NCBI GenBank assembly: GCA_029027985.1 | Contig: CP119076.1 | Location: 1,426,001-1,490,000 of the forward strand | Source of the DNA: Klebsiella aerogenes | Lineage (GTDB): Bacteria; Pseudomonadota; Gammaproteobacteria; Enterobacterales; Enterobacteriaceae | Length of the DNA stretch: 64,000 bases | Reading direction: 5' to 3' | Shown here: piece by piece, positions 27,932 through 37,810 of the stretch | Layout: each line of letters opens with the position of its first letter | How positions within the stretch are numbered: the stretch's first letter is position 1 | Position numbers and translations under genes: made by a program | The notes under the pieces: generated by a model | What the model saw: only the letters and a program-made list of their open reading frames with translations | Database searches by the model: none | What the model was told of the DNA's origin: nothing

Positions 27932-27948
27932 ATGGCATAAAACCTGCA
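27932..27948 (+). promoter_or_regulatory. Sigma-54-type promoter of argT
   Basis: ATGGCATAAAACCTGCA has GG (27934-27935) and GC (27946-27947) 12 apart and deviates only mildly from YTGGCACGRNNNTTGCW. It lies 71 bases upstream of the argT start. argT of Salmonella is a classic nitrogen-regulated gene, which supports the call. Confidence 0.72.
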
Positions 27949-28018
27949 AGAATCGTCGGCAACACACATAACCAGACAGCGCACAACATAACAACATCAC
28001 GACACTTAAGGGCTTTCT

Positions 28019-28801
28019 ATGAAGAAGACGATCCTGGCTCTCTCGTTAATCATGGGAATCAGCAGCGCCGCCAGCGTATATGCGGCGCTGCCGCAAAGTA
28101 TCCGCATCGGCACCGATACCACCTATGCGCCTTTCTCGTCGAAGGACTCGAAGGGGAATTTTATTGGTTTTGACATCGATCTGGGCAACGAACTCTGCTC
28201 GCGCATCAAGGTGAAGTGTACCTGGGTGGGCAGTGATTTTGACGCGCTGATCCCCTCACTGAAAGCGAAGAAAATCGACGCGATCATCTCGTCGCTGTCG
28301 ATTACCGAGAAACGTCAGCAGGAGATTGCCTTTTCTGACAAGCTGTATGCGGCAGACTCCCGGTTGATCGCGGTAAAAGGCTCACCGATTCAGCCGACGC
28401 TGGAGTTGCTAAAAGGCAAACACGTCGGTGTATTGCAGGGCTCCACTCAGGAAGCTTACGCGAATGAACGCTGGCGCAGCCAGGGCGTGGACGTGATTGC
28501 CTACGCCAACCAGGATCTGATTTACTCTGACCTCGCCGCTGGCCGTCTTGATGCGGCGTTGCAGGATGAGGTCGCGGCCAGCGAAGGCTTCCTCAAACAA
28601 CCTGCCGGTAAAGATTACGCCTTTGCCGGTCCATCCGTTAAAGACAAAAAATACTTCGGCGACGGTACCGGCATTGGCCTGCGCAAAGAAGATGGCGAGC
28701 TGAAGGCCGCTTTCGACAAAGCGCTTGGCGAGATGCGTAAAGACGGCACCTACGACAAGATGGCGAAGAAGTACTTCGACTTTAACGTCTACGGCGATTA
28801 A
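28019..28801 (+). CDS. argT: Lysine/arginine/ornithine-binding periplasmic protein
   Basis: Substrate-binding protein that delivers basic amino acids to the HisQMP2 transporter. The 260-residue precursor has a signal peptide (about residues 1-22, ending SVYA) and a family 3 binding-protein fold, with [10 protein letters not shown] and the ligand region [24 protein letters not shown]. It is closely similar to hisJ downstream, a tandem duplication. Promoter of the sigma-54 type upstream. Confidence 0.95.
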   Translation: MKKTILALSLIMGISSAASVYAALPQSIRIGTDTTYAPFSSKDSKGNFIGFDIDLGNELCSRIKVKCTWVGSDFDALIPSLKAKKIDAIISSLSITEKRQQEIAFSDKLYAADSRLIAVKGSPIQPTLELLKGKHVGVLQGSTQEAYANERWRSQGVDVIAYANQDLIYSDLAAGRLDAALQDEVAASEGFLKQPAGKDYAFAGPSVKDKKYFGDGTGIGLRKEDGELKAAFDKALGEMRKDGTYDKMAKKYFDFNVYGD

Positions 28802-28856
28802 GACTGTGGCGGCCCCGGCGCTTGTCGGGCCGCTTCGACGCAACACCGTTATTGTT

Positions 28857-28917
28857 GCCCCATTGTGATGCATGCCGTTGGCGGCTTGCGCCAGAATGGG
28901 GCGGCAGAGTTTTTTTG
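28857..28917 (+). terminator. Terminator/attenuator between argT and hisJ
   Basis: GCCCCATT (28857-28864) pairs with AATGGGGC (28895-28902), with a further GC-rich inner hairpin, and seven or more T residues follow at 28910-28917. A second stem, GCGGCCC/GGGCCGC, lies just upstream (28809-28833). It separates argT from hisJQMP and can allow unequal expression. Confidence 0.75.
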
Positions 28918-29071
28918 TTGCTCAATAAATGCATAGTTAAGCGTTTCTGATGCAAAAAAATCTGCTTTCTGACGCATTATGCTTTGCCTTGGCAGGGCGA
29001 ATAATGGCACGATAACTGGCGTAAGCGCTTCTAATAAACCCCGTTAGAATGACAGTCTGTTGAGGATAATT

Positions 29072-29854
29072 ATGAAAAAACTAGCGTTGTCTCTTTCTTT
29101 GGCGCTGGCCCTTTCCAGCGTTTCCACGGTATTCGCAGCAATCCCACAAAAAATCCGTATCGGTACGGATCCCACTTATGCGCCGTTCGAATCGAAAAAT
29201 GCGCAGGGTGAATTGGTTGGTTTTGATATCGATCTGGCGAAAGAGCTGTGTAAGCGTATCAATACGCAATGTACCTTCGTTGAGAACCCGCTGGATGCAC
29301 TGATCCCATCGTTAAAAGCGAAGAAGATCGATGCGATTATGTCATCGCTGTCGATTACCGAAAAACGCCAGCAGGAAATTGCCTTCACCGACAAACTGTA
29401 TGCCGCTGATTCTCGTCTGGTGGTGAAAAAGGGCAGCGACATTACGCCTGATCTCAGCAAGCTGAAAGGCAAGCGCATTGGCGTGCTGCAGGGCACGACT
29501 CAGGAAACCTACGGTAATGAGCACTGGGCGCCGAAAGGGATTGAAATTGTCTCCTATCAGGGGCAGGACAATATCTATTCCGACCTGACCGCAGGCCGTA
29601 TTGATGCTGCGTTCCAGGATGAAGTCGCCGCCAGCGAAGGCTTCCTCAAACAGCCGATCGGCAAGGATTACCAGTTCGGCGGCCCATCCATTAAGGATGA
29701 GAAGTTGTTCGGCGTCGGCACCGGTATGGGTCTGCGTAAAGATGACAACGAGCTGCGCGAGGCGCTGAATAAAGCTTTCGCGGAAATGCGTAAAGATGGC
29801 ACCTACGACAAGCTGGCGAAGAAATATTTCGACTTTAACGTGTACGGCGATTAA
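29072..29854 (+). CDS. hisJ: Histidine-binding periplasmic protein HisJ
   Basis: Periplasmic L-histidine receptor for HisQMP2. A 260-residue precursor with a signal peptide ([22 protein letters not shown]). The mature part starts [21 protein letters not shown], nearly identical to E. coli HisJ. The ATG at 29072, after TTGAGGATAATT, matches E. coli; an in-frame start at 29060 is not needed. It is followed by an intercistronic REP-like hairpin before hisQ. Confidence 0.96.
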   Translation: MKKLALSLSLALALSSVSTVFAAIPQKIRIGTDPTYAPFESKNAQGELVGFDIDLAKELCKRINTQCTFVENPLDALIPSLKAKKIDAIMSSLSITEKRQQEIAFTDKLYAADSRLVVKKGSDITPDLSKLKGKRIGVLQGTTQETYGNEHWAPKGIEIVSYQGQDNIYSDLTAGRIDAAFQDEVAASEGFLKQPIGKDYQFGGPSIKDEKLFGVGTGMGLRKDDNELREALNKAFAEMRKDGTYDKLAKKYFDFNVYGD

Positions 29855-29868
29855 TCATCGTTAGTACC

Positions 29869-29896
29869 TCGCCGCGCGCGGTTTCGCGGGCGGCGA
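29869..29896. repeat. REP-like hairpin between hisJ and hisQ
   Basis: TCGCCGC (29869-29875) pairs with GCGGCGA (29890-29896). REP sequences were first noticed in this gap of the Salmonella histidine-transport operon. Here the hairpin probably stabilises hisJ mRNA relative to hisQMP. Confidence 0.6.
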
Positions 29897-29920
29897 TCGA
29901 AGACAGACAGGGCAGGCAGC

Positions 29921-30607
29921 ATGCTGTACGGGTTCTCACAGGTAATTTTTCAGGGCGCGCTGGTCACGCTTGAGCTGGCGATCAGTTCGGTGGTGCTGGC
30001 GGTCCTTATCGGGCTGGTGGGCGCGGGGGCGAAGCTATCCGCCAACCGTCCAATGGCGCTGGTGTTTGAAGGCTATACCACGCTGATCCGCGGAGTGCCG
30101 GATCTGGTGCTGATGCTGCTGATTTTCTACGGGCTGCAGATTGCCCTGAACAGCGTGACTGATGCGTTGGGAATGGCGCAGTTCGATATCGATCCGATGA
30201 TCGCCGGTATTATCACGCTTGGTTTTATTTACGGCGCGTACTTTACTGAAACTTTCCGCGGCGCGTTTCTGGCGGTGCCAAAAGGCCACATTGAAGCGGC
30301 GACGGCGTTTGGTTTTAGCGGCTGGCAGACTTTCCGCCGCATTCTGTTCCCGGCGATGATGCGTTACGCGCTGCCCGGTATCGGCAACAACTGGCAGGTG
30401 ATTCTTAAAGCCACCGCGCTGGTGTCGCTGCTCGGTCTGGAGGACGTGGTTAAGGCCACGCAGTTGGCGGGGAAAAGTACCTGGCAGCCGTTCTATTTCG
30501 CTATCGTCTGCGGGCTGATCTATCTGGTATTTACAACGATTTCCAATGGTGTACTGCTGCTGCTTGAACGCCGCTACTCCGTGGGTGTGAAGAGGGCAGA
30601 CCTGTGA
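29921..30607 (+). CDS. hisQ: Histidine/LAO ABC transporter permease HisQ
   Basis: One of two inner-membrane subunits of HisQMP2. 228 residues with five predicted transmembrane segments and the ABC contact (EAA) loop EAATAFGFSGWQTFRRILFPAMM. It overlaps hisM by 4 bases (GTGA). Confidence 0.95.
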   Translation: MLYGFSQVIFQGALVTLELAISSVVLAVLIGLVGAGAKLSANRPMALVFEGYTTLIRGVPDLVLMLLIFYGLQIALNSVTDALGMAQFDIDPMIAGIITLGFIYGAYFTETFRGAFLAVPKGHIEAATAFGFSGWQTFRRILFPAMMRYALPGIGNNWQVILKATALVSLLGLEDVVKATQLAGKSTWQPFYFAIVCGLIYLVFTTISNGVLLLLERRYSVGVKRADL

Positions 30608-31320
30608 TTGAGATTATTCAGGAGTACTGGAAATCCCTACTGTGGACTGACGGCTACCGCTTTACCGGGGTGGCGATTACCCTGTGGCTGCTGATTGCCT
30701 CAGTCGTCATGGGTGGCATTCTGGCCGTGTTTCTCTCCATCGGACGTGTATCAAGCAATAAATACATTCAGTTTCCGATTTGGCTGTTTACCTATATTTT
30801 CCGCGGTACACCGCTGTACGTGCAGCTGCTGGTGTTCTACTCCGGGATGTATACGCTGGAAATCGTCAAGGGGAGCGATCTACTGAATGCGTTTTTCCGC
30901 AGCGGTCTCAATTGCACGGTGCTGGCGTTGACCTTAAATACCTGCGCCTACACCACAGAAATTTTCGCCGGGGCCATTCGCTCGGTTCCGGCCGGCGAGA
31001 TTGAAGCGGCGCGGGCTTACGGTTTTTCCTCGGTCAAACTGTATCGCTGTATCATTCTGCCGTCTGCCTTACGTATTGCGCTGCCAGCGTACAGTAACGA
31101 AGTGATTCTGATGCTGCACTCTACGGCGCTGGCGTTTACCGCTACGGTCCCGGATTTACTGAAAATCGCTCGCGATATTAACTCGGCGACCTATCAACCG
31201 TTTACTGCCTTCGGCATTGCCGCGGTGCTGTACTTAATTATCTCGTATGTGCTGATTAGCTTGTTCCGCAAGGCGGAAAAGCGCTGGCTGCAGCATATCA
31301 AACCTTCTTCGACGCACTGA
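30604..31320 (+). CDS. hisM: Histidine/LAO ABC transporter permease HisM
   Basis: Second membrane subunit of HisQMP2, 238 residues, with the EAA loop [23 protein letters not shown]. It starts with GTG at 30604 inside the hisQ stop and is therefore coupled to it. Confidence 0.95.
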   Translation: MIEIIQEYWKSLLWTDGYRFTGVAITLWLLIASVVMGGILAVFLSIGRVSSNKYIQFPIWLFTYIFRGTPLYVQLLVFYSGMYTLEIVKGSDLLNAFFRSGLNCTVLALTLNTCAYTTEIFAGAIRSVPAGEIEAARAYGFSSVKLYRCIILPSALRIALPAYSNEVILMLHSTALAFTATVPDLLKIARDINSATYQPFTAFGIAAVLYLIISYVLISLFRKAEKRWLQHIKPSSTH

Positions 31321-31327
31321 GAAAGCC

Positions 31328-32101
31328 ATGTCCGACAATAAATTGAACGTTATCGATCTGCATAAACGTTACGGCGAGCACGAGGTGCTGAAAGGCGTCT
31401 CGCTGAAAGCGAAGGCCGGAGACGTAATTAGTATTATCGGTTCATCGGGTTCCGGTAAAAGTACTTTCCTGCGCTGCATTAACTTCCTTGAGAAGCCAAG
31501 TGAAGGGACGATTGTCGTCAACGGGCAGAATATCGGCCTGGTGCGTGACAAAGACGGCCAGCTGAAGGTGGCGGATAAAAATCAGCTGCGCCTGCTGCGC
31601 ACGCGCCTGACCATGGTGTTCCAGCACTTCAACCTGTGGAGCCACATGACGGTGCTGGAAAACGTCATGGAGGCGCCGATTCAGGTGCTGGGTTTGAATA
31701 AACAGGAAGCGCAAGAGCGGGCGGTGAAGTATCTGGCGAAAGTCGGCATCGACGAGCGCCAGCAGATCAAATATCCGGTGCATCTATCCGGCGGCCAGCA
31801 GCAGCGCGTTTCCATCGCGCGCGCGTTGGCGATGGAACCGGATGTGCTGTTGTTTGATGAACCCACCTCGGCGCTGGATCCTGAGCTGGTGGGCGAAGTC
31901 CTGCGCATCATGCAGAAGCTGGCGGAAGAGGGTAAAACCATGGTTGTGGTGACCCACGAAATGGGCTTTGCTCGCCACGTCTCTTCGCATGTGATTTTCC
32001 TCCATCAGGGGAGAATCGAAGAAGAGGGGCATCCGGACGAGCTGTTCGGCAATCCAAAAAGCCCGCGTCTGCAGCAGTTCCTCAAAGGCTCGCTGAAATA
32101 A
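31328..32101 (+). CDS. hisP: Histidine/LAO ABC transporter ATP-binding protein HisP
   Basis: ATPase of the HisQMP2 importer. 257 residues with Walker [11 protein letters not shown]-loop FQHFNLW, signature LSGGQQQR, Walker [14 protein letters not shown] and H-loop VVTHEM. Start ATG 31328, 8 bases after hisM. Last gene of the operon. Confidence 0.97.
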   Translation: MSDNKLNVIDLHKRYGEHEVLKGVSLKAKAGDVISIIGSSGSGKSTFLRCINFLEKPSEGTIVVNGQNIGLVRDKDGQLKVADKNQLRLLRTRLTMVFQHFNLWSHMTVLENVMEAPIQVLGLNKQEAQERAVKYLAKVGIDERQQIKYPVHLSGGQQQRVSIARALAMEPDVLLFDEPTSALDPELVGEVLRIMQKLAEEGKTMVVVTHEMGFARHVSSHVIFLHQGRIEEEGHPDELFGNPKSPRLQQFLKGSLK

Positions 32102-32111
32102 TGGCTAATTC

Positions 32112-32131
32112 CCGGCGGGCGCGCTCGCCGG
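32112..32131. terminator. Hairpin after hisP
   Basis: CCGGCG (32112-32117) pairs with CGCCGG (32126-32131) in the convergent gap before the acetyltransferase gene. No T tract; it may be a REP-like 3' stabiliser. Confidence 0.45.
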
Positions 32132-32138
32132 AAACCGC

Positions 32139-32636
32139 TTAACGTTCCAGCCGGTAGATCCAATCATCGTAATCCACGCCGTTCAGATGGTAGGCGTTTT
32201 CCAGTACCTGAATACGTACGAAACCGTGCTTTTCCAGTAGGCGCGATGACCCCAGATTATCTCCGAGCACCCAGGCATTAATGGCGTGAACGCCAAGCGT
32301 GGTAAAGCCATAATCACACACCGCGCGCAGCGCTTCGCTGGCGTAACCCTTACCTTGCGCTTCCGGCAGTAGCGCGTAACCGACGTCGGCTTCGTGAGGA
32401 TTTTTTGTACTGATTCGTAGACCAATATCACCCAGCGGTGTGCCGTCAGGATCGCGCAGGACAAAGACGCTGGGATCTTTGCAGCGGCCGTCAAACACGT
32501 TGCGCAGTGCCGTTTCGCTTAGTAACTCTCCCATATAACGCATCACCTCAGGATCCTGGCGTAGGCGCAGGAAAAAAGGCCAATCGGCCGGGATGAAGCG
32601 AGAAAGTGACAGGCGAGATGTCATTATCGTAGTCAT
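32139..32636 (-). CDS. GNAT family N-acetyltransferase
   Basis: A 165-residue protein of the RimJ/RimL-like GNAT group. The acetyl-CoA loop is LLPEAQGKGYASEALRAV (Q-x-x-G-x-G/A pattern), followed by GVHAINAWVLGDNLGSSRLLEKHGFVR, the usual C-terminal strand and helix. Substrate unknown; protein N-termini or small amines are common in the group. ATG at 32636 or, four codons in, at 32624. I do not recognise an E. coli K-12 orthologue at this position, where K-12 has rpnB. Confidence 0.82.
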   Translation of the reverse strand: MTTIMTSRLSLSRFIPADWPFFLRLRQDPEVMRYMGELLSETALRNVFDGRCKDPSVFVLRDPDGTPLGDIGLRISTKNPHEADVGYALLPEAQGKGYASEALRAVCDYGFTTLGVHAINAWVLGDNLGSSRLLEKHGFVRIQVLENAYHLNGVDYDDWIYRLER

Positions 32637-32689
32637 AAAGCGGTTATTCTGATGAAACGAAAACCTACCTTAACACCTCAATGCGCCTA

Positions 32690-33268
32690 TTAACATGCTT
32701 CTCCTCGCCGATCGGTGCCTGTCGTTTGCGCGGCGTTCAGATGTTGCAGGTAATGCTGCACGCGGTGGTTATCCGGGGTACCGCGAAGCTGTAGCGCCAG
32801 ATTGAGGTTATCCAGCAACTGGGCGTTAGCCACCATCGGCGAATCAGCGGCGATGCGCTTTTCCGCGACCAGCCAATCAACGACGGATTTCCAGCGCCAG
32901 AGGGGAGAGTTGCCTTTTACACGCTGCACGGGCCCGGGAAAACGCCCGGTTCCACGGGCGCCCTCTTTTAGCAGGGCGATTGCCTGACGGGAGACGCCGA
33001 TGAGTTCGGCGATATCGCTCAGCCCGACCAGCGTTGAATCGACGGACTCCACGCGGATGTTAAGCAGCGTGGCGGATTCAACATCGCTGACGGCGGAAAG
33101 CAGGGCCTGTTCCAGCGTCGGGCTATCGCGATCGAAGTCAAGGTAGACCGCCGTACCGTAAAAGCAGACCAGCGCGTCGCTGCAGCCTGCGGCAAAGAGC
33201 GCGTCTTCAAGCTCTGGTGTTTGGCTGGTGACGCCAGAAAGCGTCAAGGTAAAGTTAAAAAGCGGCAT
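32690..33268 (-). CDS. Helix-turn-helix DNA-binding protein, candidate antitoxin
   Basis: A 192-residue protein in two parts. Residues 1-70 form an alpha/beta domain (FNFTLTLSGV; LEDALFAAGCSDALV; VYLDFDRDSPTLEQALLSAVSDVESA). About residues 81-97 are a helix-turn-helix (VGLSDIAELIGVSRQAI), followed by GRFPGPVQRVKGNSPLWRW, reminiscent of excisionase/MerR-like wings. It starts 3 bases after the upstream small gene and is probably coupled to it. A palindrome overlaps the shared promoter, which suggests autoregulation. I cannot name the family; an antitoxin or autoregulator role is inference. Confidence 0.68.
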   Translation of the reverse strand: MPLFNFTLTLSGVTSQTPELEDALFAAGCSDALVCFYGTAVYLDFDRDSPTLEQALLSAVSDVESATLLNIRVESVDSTLVGLSDIAELIGVSRQAIALLKEGARGTGRFPGPVQRVKGNSPLWRWKSVVDWLVAEKRIAADSPMVANAQLLDNLNLALQLRGTPDNHRVQHYLQHLNAAQTTGTDRRGEAC

Positions 33269-33271
33269 CGT

Positions 33272-33526
33272 TTAACGTTCCTTATGCGTGATGCGGGCAG
33301 TGGCCGAAAGCGAACACCGTTCGACCATTCTGGTTATCTGCCGGGCGTGATGTTCAGGGCTGGCGGGCGTCGACCAAATGCTCATCATATGCTGACGGTG
33401 TTCCGCCACGCCGCAGACAAGCCGTCCAAAGCAGTGAGCGCTTTTACCTGCGGGTATGAATATCCAACCCTGTGCCAACGCCCGGGTAATCGCAGCCCTG
33501 ATATGTTTGTCCGGATGTTCCTTCAT
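33272..33526 (-). CDS. Small HicA-like protein, candidate toxin
   Basis: An 84-residue basic protein. The layout (helix HIRAAITRALAQGW, then strand IFIPAGKSAHCFGRLVC with a central histidine, then HRQHMMSIWSTPASPEHHARQI) recalls the small double-stranded-RNA-binding fold of HicA mRNA interferases, in which GSHH holds the catalytic histidine. The likeness is remote. I chose the ATG at 33526, after AGGACATAACG; a longer frame from 33643 would run through the promoter. Order (small gene first, DNA-binding gene second) is as in hicAB. Confidence 0.55.
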   Translation of the reverse strand: MKEHPDKHIRAAITRALAQGWIFIPAGKSAHCFGRLVCGVAEHRQHMMSIWSTPASPEHHARQITRMVERCSLSATARITHKER

Positions 33527-33541
33527 CGTTATGTCCTGCTC

Positions 33542-33571
33542 AGGGTAAAAAGAATGTTGACGAGTGTCAAC
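33542..33571 (-). promoter_or_regulatory. Promoter with overlapping operator for the HicA-like/HTH pair
   Basis: Read on the minus strand: -35 TTGACA (33570-33565), 17-base spacer, -10 TACCCT (33547-33542). The -35 lies inside the palindrome GTTGAC-N4-GTCAAC (33556-33571). The start of transcription would be about 10 bases before the ATG, so the leader is very short. The arrangement fits repression by the downstream HTH protein. Confidence 0.68.
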
Positions 33572-33741
33572 GCTTTTTGGCGATAAAATCATCGCCTGGA
33601 CGTTATGGCAGGAAAATAATTGTGTGGTTGGAATGCGTTTCACAAGAAGAGCCGCGAAGGGATCGGGGAATGAGCGATTTGCGAGGCGCGTTCCGCTCAG
33701 TGGGAAGGAAAAGGGGAGCGAGTCCTCCCCTGTCGCGTTAT

Positions 33742-34635
33742 TTAGCCCAGCACATCCTTCAGCGCGTCTTCCAGATCGTACCAGCGGAAGGTGAAGCCAG
33801 CAGCTTCCAGGCGCTTAGGCAATGCGCGCTGGCCGCCGAGCACCAGTACTGAGGATTCCCCCATCAGCAGGCGGATAGCGGCGGCCGGGACGCGGAAAAT
33901 CGCCGGGCGATTGAGTACGTGGCCGAGGGCATGGGCAAACTGTTCGTTGTGCACCGGGTAGGGTGAGACCATATTGAACGGGCCGCGCAGATCGTTATCC
34001 AGTAACCACAGGATGCCATTGAGCATATCATCGATATGAATCCAGGCCAGATATTGGCGGCCATCGCCAATGGGGCCGCCGAGGCCAAGTTTAAACGCCG
34101 GCGTCATTTTGGCAAGGATACCGCCCCGCGGCGCTAATACAACGCCGGTGCGCAGCAGGCACACTCGCGTGCGTTCGCTTTGGGCTTCACTGGCGATTTG
34201 CTCCCAGCGGGCGCAGAGTTTATGGGTAAATTCATTGTGCGGCGGCTCTTCTTCGGTAACGACGACTTCGCCGAGGTTGCCATAATAGCCAGCGGCAGAA
34301 CCGCTAATGAGTACTGAAGGGGGTGTTTCACTGGCCTTAAATAACGAGACCAACTGCTGGGTGATGTCCCAACGGCTATGACACAAGCGTTCTTTTTGCT
34401 CCGCCGTCCAGCGTTTATCGGCGATCGGTTCGCCGGCGAGGTTGATAACGGCGTCGATGCCGTTGAGGTTTTGTTGCCCTTCAAAACCGCGCCACAGGGT
34501 GACGCGGGGGTCGAGACGGGCTTTCGCGCGTTCAGGGTTGCGGGTGGAAACCGTGACCTGATGCCCAAGCTCCAGCAGCCTGGGAATAAGATGCCGGCCA
34601 ATTAGCCCGGTACCGCCAGTAAGCAGGATTTTCAT
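33742..34635 (-). CDS. yfcH: SDR-family epimerase-like protein YfcH
   Basis: A 297-residue NAD(P)-binding protein with the extended-SDR loop TGGTGLIG at the N-terminus and a C-terminal domain typical of the YfcH group (DUF1731; [22 protein letters not shown]). Full-length match to E. coli YfcH. Reaction unknown. It lies 21 bases after folX and is transcribed with it. Confidence 0.93.
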   Translation of the reverse strand: MKILLTGGTGLIGRHLIPRLLELGHQVTVSTRNPERAKARLDPRVTLWRGFEGQQNLNGIDAVINLAGEPIADKRWTAEQKERLCHSRWDITQQLVSLFKASETPPSVLISGSAAGYYGNLGEVVVTEEEPPHNEFTHKLCARWEQIASEAQSERTRVCLLRTGVVLAPRGGILAKMTPAFKLGLGGPIGDGRQYLAWIHIDDMLNGILWLLDNDLRGPFNMVSPYPVHNEQFAHALGHVLNRPAIFRVPAAAIRLLMGESSVLVLGGQRALPKRLEAAGFTFRWYDLEDALKDVLG

Positions 34636-34656
34636 ACCGCCTCCCTAACAGACGAT

Positions 34657-35019
34657 TTAGCGTCGCCAGCTCATGGTCATCGATACCGAGTCGGCATAAC
34701 GCAGCGCGTGAAGTTTATCGATCTCTACTTCAGCATAAGTGACCCAGTGATGTTCGCATGCGATATTGAGCACATCCTGGGTTAATTTTTCCAGCAGTGA
34801 GAAACGGTTATTTTCAATATGGCTGATGATGCGTTTGGTGATAGTGCGATAGTTCAGGGCGTCGTTAATGTCTTCACTGTCACGAGCCTTATCGGCGGGG
34901 TAGTGAATGGCGACGTTCACCAGGACATCCTGACGGTTAGCGATCTCTTCCTCTTTGATTCCAATAAAAGTACGCAGGCGCAGGTTCTTAATACGAATAA
35001 TGGCGTCTGGCTGAGACAT
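34657..35019 (-). CDS. folX: Dihydroneopterin triphosphate 2'-epimerase
   Basis: Epimerises 7,8-dihydroneopterin triphosphate at C2'. A 120-residue FolB-like tunnel-fold protein with [20 protein letters not shown] and the conserved [10 protein letters not shown] helix. Start at 35019 gives the E. coli length; a longer frame to 35067 is rejected. It lies between yfcG and yfcH on the same strand. Confidence 0.94.
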   Translation of the reverse strand: MSQPDAIIRIKNLRLRTFIGIKEEEIANRQDVLVNVAIHYPADKARDSEDINDALNYRTITKRIISHIENNRFSLLEKLTQDVLNIACEHHWVTYAEVEIDKLHALRYADSVSMTMSWRR

Positions 35020-35084
35020 TGCAGGCTTCCTCCGTGTAGTAATTTCCGCAATCATACATGAAAGCACGCCCTGCGAGCAGGGGA

Positions 35085-35714
35085 TTAATAATGTTGCGTT
35101 TTTTGTAGTGCGAGTTGCGTTGCCGGGCGCTGGCGGATGCGTTCAAACCAGTTTTGTACTGCCGGAAACTGTCCCAGGTCGATGCGTTGGCGCTGATGGG
35201 CGTTGATCCATGGCCAACAGGCGATATCAGCAATACTGTAATGCTCGCCGCCCAACCACGGGCTGGCTTCCAGGCGCCGGTTCATCACGCCATACAGACG
35301 CTGAGCTTCTACCTGGTAACGCTCAATAGCGTAGGGAACGGCCTGCGGCGCGAAATGGTTGAAGTGATGGTTTTGCCCGAGCATCGGCCCCAGGCCGCCA
35401 ACCTGCCAGAATAGCCATTGCAACGTGTGATGACGCTCGCGCAGCTCGCCGCTCAGGAACTTTCCCGATTTCTCCGCCAGATAAAACAGGATTTCTCCAG
35501 ATTCAAACAAACTTAACGGCGCACCGCCGTCAACCGGTACGTGGTCGACGATCGCCGGGATCTTATTGTTGGGCGAGATAGCCAGAAATTGCGGACGGAA
35601 TTGTTCGCCTCTGCCGATATCGACGCGAATCAGACGATAGGCCAACTGTGCCTCTTCCAGAAAAAGAATGATTTTGTGGCCGTTGGGGGTGGGTGCGTAA
35701 TAAAGATCGATCAT
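35085..35714 (-). CDS. yfcG: Glutathione transferase-like disulfide-bond oxidoreductase YfcG
   Basis: Nu-class glutathione transferase with disulfide reductase activity in E. coli. The 209-residue protein has an N-terminal thioredoxin-fold ([41 protein letters not shown]) and an all-helical C-terminal domain. Start at 35714 matches E. coli (MIDLY). It ends six residues earlier than E. coli, lacking its acidic/Ser-rich tail. First gene of yfcG-folX-yfcH. Confidence 0.93.
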   Translation of the reverse strand: MIDLYYAPTPNGHKIILFLEEAQLAYRLIRVDIGRGEQFRPQFLAISPNNKIPAIVDHVPVDGGAPLSLFESGEILFYLAEKSGKFLSGELRERHHTLQWLFWQVGGLGPMLGQNHHFNHFAPQAVPYAIERYQVEAQRLYGVMNRRLEASPWLGGEHYSIADIACWPWINAHQRQRIDLGQFPAVQNWFERIRQRPATQLALQKTQHY

Positions 35715-35845
35715 AATGTCTCCCGCCATCGAAGGTCGCAAACGTTTCGAGTATAGGCGACCAGCGGGAAGGCGAACGGAGATTGTGAATGCAAAATCCT
35801 CATGGCGGCGGTAAGTGACATCTTTTGCAAGACAGGATATGTTGA

Positions 35846-36520
<675 letters not shown>

Positions 36521-36577
36521 TAAGCCGCGGCGGTTCCGTTATCATAGACAGACCGTATTGTCTGGTAAGGGGTTGGT

Positions 36578-37129
36578 ATGAAACTGATGTTCGCATCGGA
36601 TATTCATGGCTCGCTGCCTGCGACTGAACGCGCTCTTGAGCGTTTCGCGCAGAGTGGGGCGCAGTGGTTGGTTATCCTTGGCGATGTGCTCAATCATGGG
36701 CCGCGCAACGCGCTGCCTGAAGGGTATGCGCCGGCGAAGGTTGCCGAATGCCTGAACGGTGTCGCGCAGCGGATCATCGCCGTGCGCGGTAACTGCGATA
36801 GCGAAGTCGATCAGATGCTGCTGCATTTCCCCATGACTGCTCCCTGGCAGCAGGTGCTTAGCGAGCGCCATCGCTTGTTTCTGACCCACGGTCATCTGTA
36901 TAGCCCGGATAATTTACCGCCGCTCGCCGCTGGTGATGTACTGGCTTATGGTCATACTCATATTCCGGTTGCCGAAAAACGCGGCGATATTTTCCTTTTC
37001 AACCCAGGCTCTGTGAGTATCCCGAAAGGCGGCTTCGCTGCCAGCTACGGCATGCTGGAAGATGATCGACTGCAGGTTTTCGCACTCAATGATAATCAGG
37101 TTATTGCAGAGGCCGCGATTTACCCGTAA
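36578..37129 (+). CDS. yfcE: Metal-dependent phosphodiesterase YfcE
   Basis: A 183-residue calcineurin-like phosphoesterase, manganese-dependent in E. coli. Metal-ligand motifs in order: DIHGS, GDVLNHG, GNCDSE, THGH, GHTH. It matches E. coli YfcE throughout. Confidence 0.95.
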   Translation: MKLMFASDIHGSLPATERALERFAQSGAQWLVILGDVLNHGPRNALPEGYAPAKVAECLNGVAQRIIAVRGNCDSEVDQMLLHFPMTAPWQQVLSERHRLFLTHGHLYSPDNLPPLAAGDVLAYGHTHIPVAEKRGDIFLFNPGSVSIPKGGFAASYGMLEDDRLQVFALNDNQVIAEAAIYP

Positions 37130-37185
37130 TTTACCCCTCAATCGTAAAGACGCGCCGCGAGAGCGCTTAAAAGTAAGGTTTCCTG

Positions 37186-37743
37186 ATGGCGGAACAGAAG
37201 CATTTGGCAAGCACAGAATGGGTCGATATTGTTAATGAAAACAATGAGGTGATAGCACAGTCCAGCCGCGAACAAATGCGCGCGCAGTGCCTGCGCCACC
37301 GTGCGACCTACATTGTGGTTCATGATGGGATGGGGAAAATTCTGGTACAGCGCCGTACTGAGACCAAAGATTTCATGCCAGGCATGCTGGATGCGACCGC
37401 TGGCGGCGTGGTGCAGGCGGATGAGCAACTGCTGGACTCCGCGCGCCGCGAAGCGGAAGAAGAGCTGGGTATCGCAGGCGTGCCGTTTGCCGATCATGGG
37501 CAGTTCTACTACGAAGATAAGCACTGCCGCGTGTGGGGAAGTCTGTTCAGCTGCGTTTCTCACGGCCCATTCGCCCTGCAGGAAGAGGAAGTAAGCGAAG
37601 TATGCTGGCTGACGCCGGAAGAAATCACCGCGCGCTGCGATGAGTTCACCTCGGATTCGCTGAAAGCGCTGGCGCTGTGGATGACCCGAAACGCGGGCAA
37701 TACCGGTCACGATCGCGATGACGCGGAAGAAGACGAAGCGTAA
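37186..37743 (+). CDS. yfcD: Nudix hydrolase YfcD
   Basis: A 185-residue Nudix protein similar to isopentenyl-diphosphate isomerases in fold. The Nudix box is complete ([23 protein letters not shown]), so the metal-binding REAEEE is intact. The C-terminus is acidic (DDAEEDEA). Substrate not established. It faces pta across a bidirectional terminator; in E. coli K-12 yfcC lies between them and is missing here. Confidence 0.93.
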   Translation: MAEQKHLASTEWVDIVNENNEVIAQSSREQMRAQCLRHRATYIVVHDGMGKILVQRRTETKDFMPGMLDATAGGVVQADEQLLDSARREAEEELGIAGVPFADHGQFYYEDKHCRVWGSLFSCVSHGPFALQEEEVSEVCWLTPEEITARCDEFTSDSLKALALWMTRNAGNTGHDRDDAEEDEA

Positions 37744-37766
37744 TTTGATTTACGCGTCAGAGTCAT

Positions 37767-37796
37767 AAAAAAGGCAGCCAGATGGCTGCCTTTTTT
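37767..37796. terminator. Bidirectional terminator between yfcD and pta
   Basis: A run of six A residues, GGCAGCC (37773-37779), GGCTGCC (37784-37790), then six T residues. It works for both converging genes. Confidence 0.93.
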
Positions 37797-37810
37797 GCCT
37801 CAACGGCAGA

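Noticed and set aside
28996-29016. Possible second -24/-12 promoter before hisJ (TGGCACGATAACTGGC)
   Set aside because: The -24 half is good, but the invariant GC at -12 is replaced by GG, so sigma-54 recognition is doubtful.
33221-33586. Plus-strand open frame of 121 codons opposite the HicA-like gene
   Set aside because: No ribosome-binding site, no domain, and it crosses the promoter/operator of the minus-strand pair.
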